A stretch of 45,520 bases of DNA, from IMG/VR virus record IMGVR_UViG_3300025132_000075, positions 1 to 45,520 of that record; one strand, 5' to 3'. Made by a program: the position numbers and the translations under genes. A model generated the notes under the pieces. The model was not told the origin of the DNA. It saw nothing but the letters and a program-made list of their open reading frames with translations, and did no database searches. This stretch comes from a virus. Shown in pieces: positions 7,401-16,500 of this stretch; the stretch's first letter is position 1, and every line of letters begins with the position of its first letter.

Positions 7401-10400
7401 TTACAATCTGTTGGTTCTGGTACTCATGAGTTTAATTATCCTCCAATTAAAGTAACTGTAGAAGGAACTATAGGAGTTTCCACTCTAACTGGCCAAAAGT
7501 TTGATGCTATTGTACAACCAATATTCAGAGGATCTGTAGAATCTGTATTCATAGAAAATGGTGGATTGGGATATGGATCCTCAGAGATATTAAATTATAA
7601 TCGTCAACCAACTTTTGCTTTAAAAACAGGAGCTTCTGCACAATTAAAACCAGTTATTGCAAATGGTAAAATTGTTGAAGTTTTGGTTCTAAGTTCTGGA
7701 GCAGAATATAATAGTCCACCAACTTTAGAAATTAAAGGAACTGGTAAAGGGTGTATTTTAATACCTGTATTGAATGCTGGTGTTATTGAATCTATAAAGG
7801 TTATTAGTGGTGGATTAGGGTATGATAAAAAAGATACTACTGTTATCGTAACTGCGTCTGGATCAGAAGCTCAGTTTGAATCAAGATCAAAACAATGGAC
7901 TGTTAATACATTTGAAAGATTAGTTAACACCAATAAAGTATCTGAAGATGATGGAGTTTTGACAGAAGGTATTAACTCTGATTTTGAGATTGAATTTACT
8001 CATTTGTACTCTCCTCGTAAACTAAGAAGATCAGTTTACTCAACACAAGTTATTGATGGGAACCCAGCTAACTTTGTAGACTTATCTCTTGAAGATGATG
8101 TAGAAGAAACTTCTATCTACCACTCACCACTTTTAGGTTGGGCATATGATGGAAACCCCATATATGGTCCTTATGCATACACTCTTCCTACTGGTGGTGC
8201 AATTAAAATTATGAAGTCTGGATACACTATAGGTGTTGTATCCGATAGACCAAATCCACTAGGTGAGTCTGGTGAATTAGTATTCCCAAGTGGATCTTTT
8301 GTTGAAGATTATGTATATTCTGAAAATGGTGATCTAGATGAACATAATGGAAGATATGGTATAACTCCAGATTATCCAAATGGAACATATGCATATTTTG
8401 CTACTATAGATTCCGAATCTATTGATTCTCAAGCACCATTCAAAAACTATAGAAGACCTCAGTTCCCATACTTTGTAGGAAACTCATTTAAGTCTGATCC
8501 TATTGCTTTTAACTTTGATAGGTATTCAAATCAAAAGGATGTTGATATCAATAATGGTGACTGGTATAGAAATACGACACCATATGGACTTCTTGATGGA
8601 AATACTAATTACAATTATCTAATAGATCCATCAAAAGATCATAAGCAGAAAACTGTAGTTAAATCAATTTCCGAAGGAAAATTAACACGAATAGGAATTG
8701 TTACAGGAGGATTTGATTATGCTGTAGATGATAGTGTTGTATTTAATAATGAGGGGTCAGGTGGTTCTGGAGCTGTTGCAAGGGTTGATGCTGTTTCTGG
8801 AAAGAAAATACATTCTATTAATGTTGCTAGTACGATTGTAAGTAATATTGAGTTTGCTCCTTTTAGAGAAATAGGTGCGATCATAGGGTATTCAACAAGC
8901 CCACATAATATTAAGAATAAAGATTTTGGTACTGTTAGTGGATTAAGTACGAATGCCTTTGTTAGTGGTGCTTCTTATCAAATAGGAGTCCAGACTAGTA
9001 GGTTTATACTAGGTAATGCTATTGGTGATGTAACTGCTACTGGAATTACAACCTATGTTGATATTGCAAGTGGTCAATTAGATTTCCCATTTATAAAAGA
9101 GAATGATATTCTTGGTATTGGAACAGAGAAGGTTAGGGTCTTAAATGTAGATACTGATCAAAGTAGAATTAGAATTCTTAGGGGTGAGTCGGCAACTGCA
9201 AGTCCTGCACACCCAGCTTTTGCTAGATTGAATCAAGATCCTAGAAACTTCATTTTCTACCAATCAATACAATCTTCTCAATTTGATTATAAGTTAAACA
9301 AAGAGATATACTTTAATCCAGTAGAATCTTTAGGAATAGGAACTGCTGGTATTGGACATACTATAACAATAGCAAATGCAGGAACTGGTTCAACTCAAGT
9401 TACTCTTTCTTTAGCATCAATTTACCTTCCTGATCATGGGTTGGAAACAGGTGATGAAATTATATACAATTCAAATAGTGGAGCAGTTATTGGTGTTCAA
9501 ACCTATGCTGGTGCAGCAAGTTTTAATTTGTCTAATAATGATAAATTATTTGTTGCTAGGAGAAGTAAAGATATAATTGGTATTGCCACTGTTAAAGTTG
9601 GTTTAGGTAACACAGGTGAATTCAGAAATCTAGCAATAGATGATTTATCAAAACTTCCATTATACCTTACTGGTATTGGTACAGGAACATATCATAGCTT
9701 TACAACTAATTATCAAAATGTAATTAAAGGTGAAGTTACTCAAATTGATGCGACTGTTGCGACAGCTTCTACACATGGAATGAGTATTAATGATAATATT
9801 GTCATTGATGCCACCATTGGTATTACAACTACAATTGCAGTTGCATATAATGATTATAATAGAAGATTAGTAATTAATCCAAAGAACTTTACTTCTGGTA
9901 ATGTGTCAGTATCAGACAATACAATAACCGTGCTAAATCATGGATTATCTGATGGTGATAAAGTTATTCATACTGCTGGTACGGCATCAGGTGGACTTAA
10001 AGACAATCAGATTTATTTTGTATCAGTTGTTGATAGAAATAAAATAAGTCTCTGCAATGATTTCTATGAAGCTGTAAAATTTAATGCTTCTGTTGTAGAT
10101 ATTACAAGTGCTTCTGCTGGAACTATAAATCCAGTCAATCCACCAATCAGAGTTCAAGCAAATCAAAAAGTTTATTTTGATTTATCAGATTCTTCATTGT
10201 CATTTTCTAAAAGTGGTGTAAGTTATGCTGCTTTTGATTTCAATCTTTATTTTGATAAAGAGTGTAAAAATGTTTACAATAACACTCCTAAATCTACAAT
10301 ATTTAATGTTACAAAGACTGGAACTCCTGGTGTCAGTGGGGATGCAAATCTAAGTTTCCAAATTTCTAATGATACACCAGAAAATTTATATTATAGTATG

Positions 10401-13400
10401 GTTCCTGCTAACCTTTCACTAAACACAGATGTTAAAAAAGAAATAATAAAAGATACATCAAATATTATTTCACCATCCGCTTTAATAACTGAAAAGAATA
10501 TTTTAAATCAAGTTCGTTCAATTTCTGGAATTGGTTCCACTACATTTAGTTTTAATTTAACTCAAGAAGCAGGTAAAACTCTTTATGTTCCAGAAGATGG
10601 TAAATTTAAATATCTTACCTCATCTAAAACTGCTCGTGGTCCTATAGCTTTGGTTGGTGTTAGAAATGGAGGTCTTGGGTATAGTAGAATTCCTGGTATT
10701 GATAGAGTAGCAAATTTAGGTGTTACTACATCAAAAGGTTATGGTGCAGTTTTAGATCCTATTAGTCTTACTATTGGTCGTATTGAAAGTGTAGATATCC
10801 AAGATATTGGATACGAATATTCTGCTGATAAAACTTTACAACCTAAAGCTTTACTTCCTCAATACGTATCTGTAGATTCTTTCTATTCTTTAAGTAAGGT
10901 TGGAATTACCTCAGTTGGTAATTTCTACACTACAGCACCAGATTTAGTTGTACTAGATGGAATTACTAAGTTACCAGTAGATGAAGTAGTTCTAGAATAC
11001 ACTTTAGGAAATTCTCATGTTGGAATTGTTAAAAATACAACTTCCTTGAATAAGGATGCTCCTACTATTATTCCAGTCAATAACTCTAATGGAGTTAGCA
11101 TTAGTTCTATGGATTATAATCTAGGAACTAAAGATGTAACTGTTACTATAGGTGCAAGTTTTAGTAGTGCTGCTGATTATCCATTTGCAGTTGGTGAGAG
11201 TGTTCTAATCGAAAATGTTAGTGTTGGAGTTGGAACTACAGGTAAAGGATATAATTCATCAAACTATAATTACAAACGATTCAAGATAACAGCTACAGAT
11301 CCTAATATTGGTGGAACACTTGGTAGTGTTACTTACAGTTTGCAAGATTCAATTTTTGATGGTAATATTCCTGGCAATTTTGATGCTCAGAATTCTTCGG
11401 GTACAATAATACCAGAGAAATGGTTCCCTATCTTTGGGGTAGAAATGGTAACCAATGATTTTGAGAAAGGTGAGACAATTACATCAAAATCAGCAACTGG
11501 AACTGTCCAATCATGGAATGGATTATCAGGTAGTCTAAAAGTATCATCTCCAAGATTGTTTAATATAAATGAAACTATAACTGGAAATTCTTCAGGAACT
11601 AAAGGTAAAGTAAAAGAAAGAATATCATATAATGCTCAATATGATATTGGTGCTTCTTCCATTGTTCCAAAAGGATGGAAACGTGAGACAGGTATCTTAA
11701 ATAATAACTTACAAAGATTATCCGATAATGATTATTATCAGTACTTCTCATATGCATTAAAATCTACTGTTCAGTTAGAAAAATGGGATGAAGCAGTTTC
11801 TTCATTAAACCATACTGCTGGATTTAAGAAATTTAGTGATTTGGTCATTGAAAATGATATTACTCAAAATAATCAAAGCGTTGGTTTAGGAACCAACCAA
11901 ACAGGTTCAGTTGAATCAATAGCAATTTTGGATTCAGTGTTGAGTTTGAATACTATGCCTGATTATGACTTGGTAACAGAAAAAACTCTAAAAGTTGATG
12001 ATACCACTGTTGTATCTAATGAAGTTGTATTTAAGACTAAAATACTTCAAGATTATATTGAATCTATTGGAAATAGAGTTTTGTCGATTGATGACGTAAG
12101 TTCTCAGTTTAATGATTTACCAAGAACTGATAGATTTGCTGCTGTAGATTTATTCCCACTAACTTCTGCAAGACATAAGAAATTTATTGCATATATTCAA
12201 GATACTAGATTTGGTGAAGAAAGACAGGTTTATATTATTTCTATGGTTCATAATAGTTCAACTGCGATGCTTAACCAATATGGTGGAGTATATACATACG
12301 CAGATCTTGGAACTTTTGATTTTGATATTTTAGGAGATGAAGGAAGACTCCTATTCTATCCTAAGAAGTACAGAGCAAATGATTATTTTGTAACCACATT
12401 AACTTATAATATTGCTGATACTGTTGCTGGTATAGGTTCTACTGATTTTGGTGATATTGCTAATGTTGGTAGTGCTACTTCAACTGTTGGATTGGGAGTT
12501 ACTACTGCTGTAAACATTGTAGGAATAGCAAAAACTTACAGGTCTGCAAAGATAACTGTATCTGCAGCTGCAACTAATTCAGCATATCAATATTATGAAG
12601 TAGATGAGTTAACTATGGTTCATGATGGAACTAATGTTGAACTTATGGAGTATGGTCAGGTAAGTTCTGACATGCCATCAAGTCCTTTGGGTTCTGCTGG
12701 AATTGGAACATATGGAGCAACTTTATCTGGCAATTATGTCAATATTAGTTTCACTCCTAATGCAGGTGTAACTACTGCAACAGGTTATCATATTAATAGT
12801 TTGAAAATTGCAATGTCAGATACCACTTCTTCTGGAGTTGGTACTCATACATTCAATACTGGTCAAATAGCTTCTAGTCAAACATCTATTGCTTCTTCTA
12901 CATCTCCTGTAGAGACAGTTGTTGCAGAATATTCAGATGCCTACAGAAGTGCTTATTATTTTGTAAGTATTGAAGATACTACAAATAATCAATATCAAGC
13001 ATCTGAAGTCTTAGTTGTTAATGATGAAAATGAAGTGTACATCACTGAATATGGTGTTGTTCAGACTGGAGGTAACTTAGGTGACTTTGGAGGAAATATT
13101 ACTGGAGCAGGAGTCAGACAACTTACATTCAAACCTTTAGCTAGTGCAAATGTTCAAGTAAGAGTCTTGCAGAACGCAGTAGGAACTGTAAATGATTCTG
13201 TTAGTGATAACTTAATCAGCTTTACTAATGCATCTATCGATACTGGTGAAGGTGAATATTATGGAACAGAAACCGATGTTAAACGTGCATTTGAAATCAA
13301 ACATAAGCAACTACCAATATTCAAGAGAAACTTCTTAGGTGCTCAATCGAGTGTTGTCAATTTAACAGACGATAAGATCTTTGTACCAGATCATTATTTT

Positions 13401-16400
13401 GTAACTGGTGAGTCATTAACTTATGCCAATTTGGGAGCTGGTACAACTATGGCAGTTGGTATCAAGACAACAACAATTCCTGGTGTAGGATCCACTGATA
13501 AACTTCCATCAACTGTATTTGCTGTAAAGTCTGATGACTCAAATATAAAGCTTGCAGCAACTGCAGAAGATGCTCTTAAATCTAAACCTGTTATTTTAGA
13601 CATTACTGCTGTAGGAATAGGAACTTCTCATTCTCTTACTTCTAAAAATGCAAATAGCAAAGTTTTAGTAAGTCTTGATAATGTAATTCAAACTCCAGTT
13701 GTTGCTAGTGCTGTCACTACAAACTTATCTGGTAATGTTGATTATAATATTGACAATATAACAATTACTGGAATAACGTCTATATTTGGTGGAGATCTGC
13801 TGCAAATTGATGATGAGATAATGAGAGTTGATATGGTAGGATTTGGTGCTACTAACAAGCTAAGAGTTAAGAGACCTTGGATGGGAACACAACTTGCAGC
13901 ACATGATGCAGATGCGATGGTGACTAAGATTAATGGAAACTATAATATCGTTGGAAATGAAATTAACTTCTATACTGCACCTAAAGGACTTACTCCAATA
14001 AGCACAACTGCAGCAGATCCTGATGATGTGTATTGGACTGGAATTGCAACACACTCTACCTTTAATGGAAGATCATTCTTGAGATCTGGAGTACCTGGTA
14101 CTGCTGACGAACCATATTCTAAGAACTTTATCTTTGATGATATATCATCAGGATTTACTGGATATAGCACTGAATTTACTTTGAAATCTAATGGTCAAAA
14201 TGTCACTGGAATATCTTCCGACAATGCAATTATATTAATAAATCAGATTGCTCAAGGACCATCTAGGTATAGTGATCCTATTAATGTTATTAGCAACTAT
14301 ACTTTATCTGAAAACTCAGGTATTACTAGTATTCAATTCACTGGATCTGCTTCCTCAGTATCATCTGATCCAAATACCGCAACTGTACCAGTTGGTGGAA
14401 TTATTATATCAGTTGGATCTACTCAAGGATTGGGATATCAACCTTTAGTTGCTGCTGGTGCTACTGCTATTGTTTCTGGTCTTGGAACAATTAGTTCTGT
14501 TGCAATTGGAAATAGTGGTTCTGGATATAGATCTGGAATTCAAACTACAGTTAATGTTGGAGTTAAAACTCTAAGCACTGGTATTCCTAATATTGAGTTT
14601 ATTGGTACTGCTGCTGTCAGCAATGGTAACATTGTTAGTGTTGCGATCACAAATCCTGGTGCTGGATATACTTCAACTAATCCACCTGAAGTTGTATTTG
14701 ATGCACCTCTTTCATATACAGATATTCCATTAGTTTATACTGGAAGTGCAGGTGTAGGAACAGAGGCTACTGCAGATATCGTTGTAGGTATGGCAGGTAG
14801 TGTTATAGACTTCGTTATCAATAATCAAGGATCTGGTTATGGTCAAGAAGAAGTTTTATCAATAGGTGTGGGAGGAACTGTTGGAATACCAACTGATTCT
14901 ACTCTTGGTGCATCATTTAAAGAGTTCCAACTTACAATAGAAAAAACTGAAAGCAATACCTTTGCTGGTTGGACTTTAGGTGACTTCTTAGTTCTAGATG
15001 ACTTTAGTAATTTGTTTGATGGAAATAAGAGAACATTTGCTATTAAGTTGAATGGTGTTCAAAAAACAATCAAATCTAGAATTGGTTCTCCTGTTAAAGT
15101 TCAAGATACTTTATTAGTCTTCATTAATGATATCCTTCAGATTCCTGGTGATGGTTACATCTTTGATGGAGGAAGTTTCATAGAATTTACTGAAGCACCT
15201 AAAGTTGGTGATTTGATTAAGTTACTATTCTATCAAGGAACAGGTGCAGTCGATGTAAGAGAAGTTGATATATTAGAGCAAGTTAAGGTTGGTGATGTTA
15301 TTAAGATGACAGGTGATGAAATACAATATAGGGAAAATGATAGATTAGTTACTAAGATAAATGCCACTGATAGTGTTGACACAAATACTTACGGTGGACC
15401 AGGAATAAATGAGAATGAAACATATATTAGACCAGTAACTTGGTCTAGACAGACTGAAGATAGATTCATTGATGGAACTCCTGTACCTAAAGATAGACCA
15501 CTATATGAGCCTTTAATCTATCCAAACACTAACTTGATTCAACCACTCAGTATTGGTTCTACAATTGCTTTTGTTGAAAATGTTAGAACATTCTTTGATA
15601 ACTCAAAGGAGAATCAGACTAAAAATAACAGTATAAGAATTATCTCACAAGATTCTGTAGTTGCTGCTTCTGCTACTGCTGTAGTTTCTGGACTAGGAAC
15701 CATCAGTTCTGTTGTAATCGGAAATGGTGGTATTGGTTATACTGGTGTTCCATCAGTAACTATTGGAAATCCTGTGAGCACTGCATCCAGTTTAAGAGCA
15801 TCTGCTACATCTTCTATCACTGCTGGTATAGTTACTTCTATTAGTGTAACTGTGGCTGGAACTGGATATACTTCTTCCAATCCACCTGTAGTTCTAATAG
15901 CAGATCCTAAGACTTCTGGATATGTGGAGGAAGTAACCCAAGTTTCATATACTGGTGATTTTGGTACAATATCTGGAGTATCAACTACTACTGTCGGTGT
16001 AACCACTGGAATCGTATTTGATCTATTACTTCCTAGTGATTCTTTATTCAGAGATTCTAATGTTGTAGGAACTGCTATCACTGTAAGTGGTATACAGACA
16101 GGATATTACTTTGTGGTATCCAATTCTAATATTGGCAACGGAGTTACTTCATTAAATAGTGCTGGTGCTGTTGTTGGTTCAGGAAGCAGTTTCTTGGATA
16201 ATATATATGAAGTAGCATCTGTATCTATTGCTCAGACAAATGCTGTTGCTATAGGACAAACTTACGTTGCGAAAGTTACAGTAAGCGTTCAAAATTATAA
16301 TGGACTTACTGGTTTAGGTCATAGTGAAGTATTTGGTGACTATTCTTGGGGAAGAATCTCCATAAATAATAGATCTAAAAATAAAGTTTTCAATTCTTAC

Positions 16401-16481
16401 AACAACGGTTTATTGGGCATTTCCACTTCACCAATTGTTGAAAGAGTGGTTCCATTGAAATCCACTAATTATAACGAATAA
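4455..16481 (+). CDS. Giant baseplate/tail protein in the gp7 position (4008 aa)
   Basis: One uninterrupted 12 kb frame lies between gp6 and gp8, exactly where T4 has gp7 (1032 residues). The first 60 residues (MADTRVKISSVVSNQL...) and residues about 188-243, with YTSKGTDKSFEILFRALYG, are non-repetitive and probably form the docking domain. The rest is a mosaic. It has EIITYSG...CSRG modules (about 80-122 and others), HG-x-x-x-GD modules, many GGxGYxxxP modules, a YHYH-like domain (about 1222-1349), three copies of a VVHDGTN-type domain (about 2572-2911) and FxxGExixGxxSG modules. No membrane segment or protease motif is visible. The stop of gp6 is 9 bp upstream and there is no Shine-Dalgarno sequence. 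Assigning it as a gp7 equivalent rests on position. A fibre-like role for the repeats is inferred. Confidence 0.75.
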   Translation: MADTRVKISSVVSNQLPDYVREDYPLVGEFLTEYYRSMESQGLTLDLFKNIDKYVKIDELTNLVDSTTLTSDVSFVDSTISVDSTSGFPESYGLIKIDSEIITYSGITTNTFTGCSRGFSGITSFRSPNNPDELIFNQSQISTHSQNATVDNLSILFLKEFFTNVKGQITPGFEERQIDSSVDQRIFIKQSKDFYTSKGTDKSFEILFRALYGVDVEVIKPRDYLFAPSDAQYRVCKDLVVEALEGNPQDLENRTLFQDFDQNGIKGARGSITNVQRIRRNDKDYYIISLDYDYDKDIEVRGSIFGEFSIHPTTKVITPVSIGSTVLDVDSTIGFHTSGTLVTKHSDGISTKITYTSKSLTQFYGCSGVTKNIDSQQDLRVDEFAYGYVGVGTSNLCKVRVTGVTSKLNTHSLQFSTEVGDVIEPQGLGIGITNEGANNWFFNIATNYNIKSLELLDASNSTYGVITYDKHNFTIGDKANIKTTDGVNLVCNITSIVNDYHFTINDQGLLDITRHFTIEKILSKANVQDYPELSIQTTNVENVYTKEGSLYLSSPSIPSYLNESLDVSDRSVIVTGTFNGENLSIANHGFYTGDSLTYVSGEGTNKLNIVEGVYFAKKVDVDTIKIAKSKSNIYNGKFITVTGTVTNNRFELTKFSDQRLKAQQLIRKIKNPITSSVKSETKPGQTGILINGVEISNYKSNDSVFYGPLEEIAVVSGGNDYDVINPPVLTVTDSVGSGCSAFCAVKGDLNRIEIIDGGFDYMDDPIITITGGNGRGAKAKSNLSSVEHSVEFNAIQNAGLVNLSNNTVAFSTFHKFRDGESVIYRPNGQTAVGGLTTSAAYHVSIKDAFTISLHNTLPAAVAGISSVDLTSYGTGVHNFRSSKFKKVLKSISIGSSGSGYTNQRTTTNISGINTANNIVTINDHGYGDGETILYTAKGTSIEGLTNTNYIVSKVSDNSFRLSEVGIGSTASNFYYDNKKYVNLQSVGSGTHEFNYPPIKVTVEGTIGVSTLTGQKFDAIVQPIFRGSVESVFIENGGLGYGSSEILNYNRQPTFALKTGASAQLKPVIANGKIVEVLVLSSGAEYNSPPTLEIKGTGKGCILIPVLNAGVIESIKVISGGLGYDKKDTTVIVTASGSEAQFESRSKQWTVNTFERLVNTNKVSEDDGVLTEGINSDFEIEFTHLYSPRKLRRSVYSTQVIDGNPANFVDLSLEDDVEETSIYHSPLLGWAYDGNPIYGPYAYTLPTGGAIKIMKSGYTIGVVSDRPNPLGESGELVFPSGSFVEDYVYSENGDLDEHNGRYGITPDYPNGTYAYFATIDSESIDSQAPFKNYRRPQFPYFVGNSFKSDPIAFNFDRYSNQKDVDINNGDWYRNTTPYGLLDGNTNYNYLIDPSKDHKQKTVVKSISEGKLTRIGIVTGGFDYAVDDSVVFNNEGSGGSGAVARVDAVSGKKIHSINVASTIVSNIEFAPFREIGAIIGYSTSPHNIKNKDFGTVSGLSTNAFVSGASYQIGVQTSRFILGNAIGDVTATGITTYVDIASGQLDFPFIKENDILGIGTEKVRVLNVDTDQSRIRILRGESATASPAHPAFARLNQDPRNFIFYQSIQSSQFDYKLNKEIYFNPVESLGIGTAGIGHTITIANAGTGSTQVTLSLASIYLPDHGLETGDEIIYNSNSGAVIGVQTYAGAASFNLSNNDKLFVARRSKDIIGIATVKVGLGNTGEFRNLAIDDLSKLPLYLTGIGTGTYHSFTTNYQNVIKGEVTQIDATVATASTHGMSINDNIVIDATIGITTTIAVAYNDYNRRLVINPKNFTSGNVSVSDNTITVLNHGLSDGDKVIHTAGTASGGLKDNQIYFVSVVDRNKISLCNDFYEAVKFNASVVDITSASAGTINPVNPPIRVQANQKVYFDLSDSSLSFSKSGVSYAAFDFNLYFDKECKNVYNNTPKSTIFNVTKTGTPGVSGDANLSFQISNDTPENLYYSMVPANLSLNTDVKKEIIKDTSNIISPSALITEKNILNQVRSISGIGSTTFSFNLTQEAGKTLYVPEDGKFKYLTSSKTARGPIALVGVRNGGLGYSRIPGIDRVANLGVTTSKGYGAVLDPISLTIGRIESVDIQDIGYEYSADKTLQPKALLPQYVSVDSFYSLSKVGITSVGNFYTTAPDLVVLDGITKLPVDEVVLEYTLGNSHVGIVKNTTSLNKDAPTIIPVNNSNGVSISSMDYNLGTKDVTVTIGASFSSAADYPFAVGESVLIENVSVGVGTTGKGYNSSNYNYKRFKITATDPNIGGTLGSVTYSLQDSIFDGNIPGNFDAQNSSGTIIPEKWFPIFGVEMVTNDFEKGETITSKSATGTVQSWNGLSGSLKVSSPRLFNINETITGNSSGTKGKVKERISYNAQYDIGASSIVPKGWKRETGILNNNLQRLSDNDYYQYFSYALKSTVQLEKWDEAVSSLNHTAGFKKFSDLVIENDITQNNQSVGLGTNQTGSVESIAILDSVLSLNTMPDYDLVTEKTLKVDDTTVVSNEVVFKTKILQDYIESIGNRVLSIDDVSSQFNDLPRTDRFAAVDLFPLTSARHKKFIAYIQDTRFGEERQVYIISMVHNSSTAMLNQYGGVYTYADLGTFDFDILGDEGRLLFYPKKYRANDYFVTTLTYNIADTVAGIGSTDFGDIANVGSATSTVGLGVTTAVNIVGIAKTYRSAKITVSAAATNSAYQYYEVDELTMVHDGTNVELMEYGQVSSDMPSSPLGSAGIGTYGATLSGNYVNISFTPNAGVTTATGYHINSLKIAMSDTTSSGVGTHTFNTGQIASSQTSIASSTSPVETVVAEYSDAYRSAYYFVSIEDTTNNQYQASEVLVVNDENEVYITEYGVVQTGGNLGDFGGNITGAGVRQLTFKPLASANVQVRVLQNAVGTVNDSVSDNLISFTNASIDTGEGEYYGTETDVKRAFEIKHKQLPIFKRNFLGAQSSVVNLTDDKIFVPDHYFVTGESLTYANLGAGTTMAVGIKTTTIPGVGSTDKLPSTVFAVKSDDSNIKLAATAEDALKSKPVILDITAVGIGTSHSLTSKNANSKVLVSLDNVIQTPVVASAVTTNLSGNVDYNIDNITITGITSIFGGDLLQIDDEIMRVDMVGFGATNKLRVKRPWMGTQLAAHDADAMVTKINGNYNIVGNEINFYTAPKGLTPISTTAADPDDVYWTGIATHSTFNGRSFLRSGVPGTADEPYSKNFIFDDISSGFTGYSTEFTLKSNGQNVTGISSDNAIILINQIAQGPSRYSDPINVISNYTLSENSGITSIQFTGSASSVSSDPNTATVPVGGIIISVGSTQGLGYQPLVAAGATAIVSGLGTISSVAIGNSGSGYRSGIQTTVNVGVKTLSTGIPNIEFIGTAAVSNGNIVSVAITNPGAGYTSTNPPEVVFDAPLSYTDIPLVYTGSAGVGTEATADIVVGMAGSVIDFVINNQGSGYGQEEVLSIGVGGTVGIPTDSTLGASFKEFQLTIEKTESNTFAGWTLGDFLVLDDFSNLFDGNKRTFAIKLNGVQKTIKSRIGSPVKVQDTLLVFINDILQIPGDGYIFDGGSFIEFTEAPKVGDLIKLLFYQGTGAVDVREVDILEQVKVGDVIKMTGDEIQYRENDRLVTKINATDSVDTNTYGGPGINENETYIRPVTWSRQTEDRFIDGTPVPKDRPLYEPLIYPNTNLIQPLSIGSTIAFVENVRTFFDNSKENQTKNNSIRIISQDSVVAASATAVVSGLGTISSVVIGNGGIGYTGVPSVTIGNPVSTASSLRASATSSITAGIVTSISVTVAGTGYTSSNPPVVLIADPKTSGYVEEVTQVSYTGDFGTISGVSTTTVGVTTGIVFDLLLPSDSLFRDSNVVGTAITVSGIQTGYYFVVSNSNIGNGVTSLNSAGAVVGSGSSFLDNIYEVASVSIAQTNAVAIGQTYVAKVTVSVQNYNGLTGLGHSEVFGDYSWGRISINNRSKNKVFNSYNNGLLGISTSPIVERVVPLKSTNYNE
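6580..6810 (+). repeat. GGxGY-type beta repeats, first cluster
   Basis: The translation holds two units, VVSGGNDYDVINPPVLTVT and IIDGGFDYMDDPIITITGG. These start a repeat family with the pattern hydrophobic-x-GG-x-x-Y-x-x-x-P-hydrophobic-T-hydrophobic. More units occur near 7110-7160, 7530-7890, 8682-8830 and 10645-10860. Confidence 0.7.
8119..8500 (+). other. YHYH-like domain inside the giant protein
   Basis: Residues about 1222-1349 contain GWAYDGNPIYGPYAY, then DLDEHNGRYGITPDYP and NGTYAYFAT, then FPYFVG. This order matches the YHYH family, in which DG-x-PIYGPYGY is followed by an N-GR-x-G-x-TP segment, the YHYH tetrad and a closing FPY. Here the tetrad reads YAYF. The family is known from secreted proteins of marine bacteria and its biochemical role is unclear. 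Confidence 0.65.
12165..12414 (+). repeat. VHDGTN-type domain, copy 1
   Basis: Translation from ARHKKFIAYIQDT through SMVHNSSTAMLNQYG to the YPKKYRAND segment aligns with copies 2 and 3 and with the stand-alone 120-residue protein at 34026-34388. This is the most divergent copy. Confidence 0.65.
12531..12815 (+). repeat. VHDGTN-type domain, copy 2
   Basis: The copy runs from TYRSAKITVSAA through ELTMVHDGTNVELMEYG to SFTPNAG and LKIAM. The MVHDGTN...EYG core is nearly the same as VVHDGTN...EFG in the protein at 34026-34388. Confidence 0.75.
12930..13185 (+). repeat. VHDGTN-type domain, copy 3
   Basis: The copy runs from AYRSAYYFVSIEDTT through EVLVVNDENEVYITEYG to LTFKPLASANVQVRVLQ. It keeps the YRS start, the central VV-x-D segment, the EYG turn and the closing strand of the other copies. 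Confidence 0.75.
14448..14530 (+). repeat. Duplicated DNA segment, copy A
   Basis: This encodes VAAGATAIVSGLGTISSVAI and the following GGxGY-type unit. It is clearly alike at the nucleotide level to 15660-15742, with most differences at third codon positions, which indicates a fairly recent internal duplication. Confidence 0.75.
15660..15742 (+). repeat. Duplicated DNA segment, copy B
   Basis: This encodes VAASATAVVSGLGTISSVVI and the following GGIGYTGVPSVTI unit. It is the partner of 14448-14530. Confidence 0.75.
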
Positions 16482-16484
16482 ATA
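16477..16484 (+). promoter_or_regulatory. Late promoter motif before gp8
   Basis: AATAAATA overlaps the stop codon of the giant gene (16479-16481) and lies 16 bp before the gp8 ATG. It matches the late octamer pattern NATAAATA. Confidence 0.5.
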
Positions 16485-16500
16485 ACTAAAAAAATCCCAA

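Noticed and set aside
14248-14448. Overlapping plus-strand frames inside large genes (14248-14448, 19754-19942, 37305-37526)
   Set aside because: They are Leu-rich out-of-frame translations of Ser/Thr/Gly repeat codons, without start signals.
13421-16081. Minus-strand open frames opposite the giant gene (for example 13421-13603, 13860-14054, 15737-16081)
   Set aside because: They mirror the repetitive coding strand, have skewed compositions and no ribosome binding sites. The same applies to the other minus-strand frames in the window.
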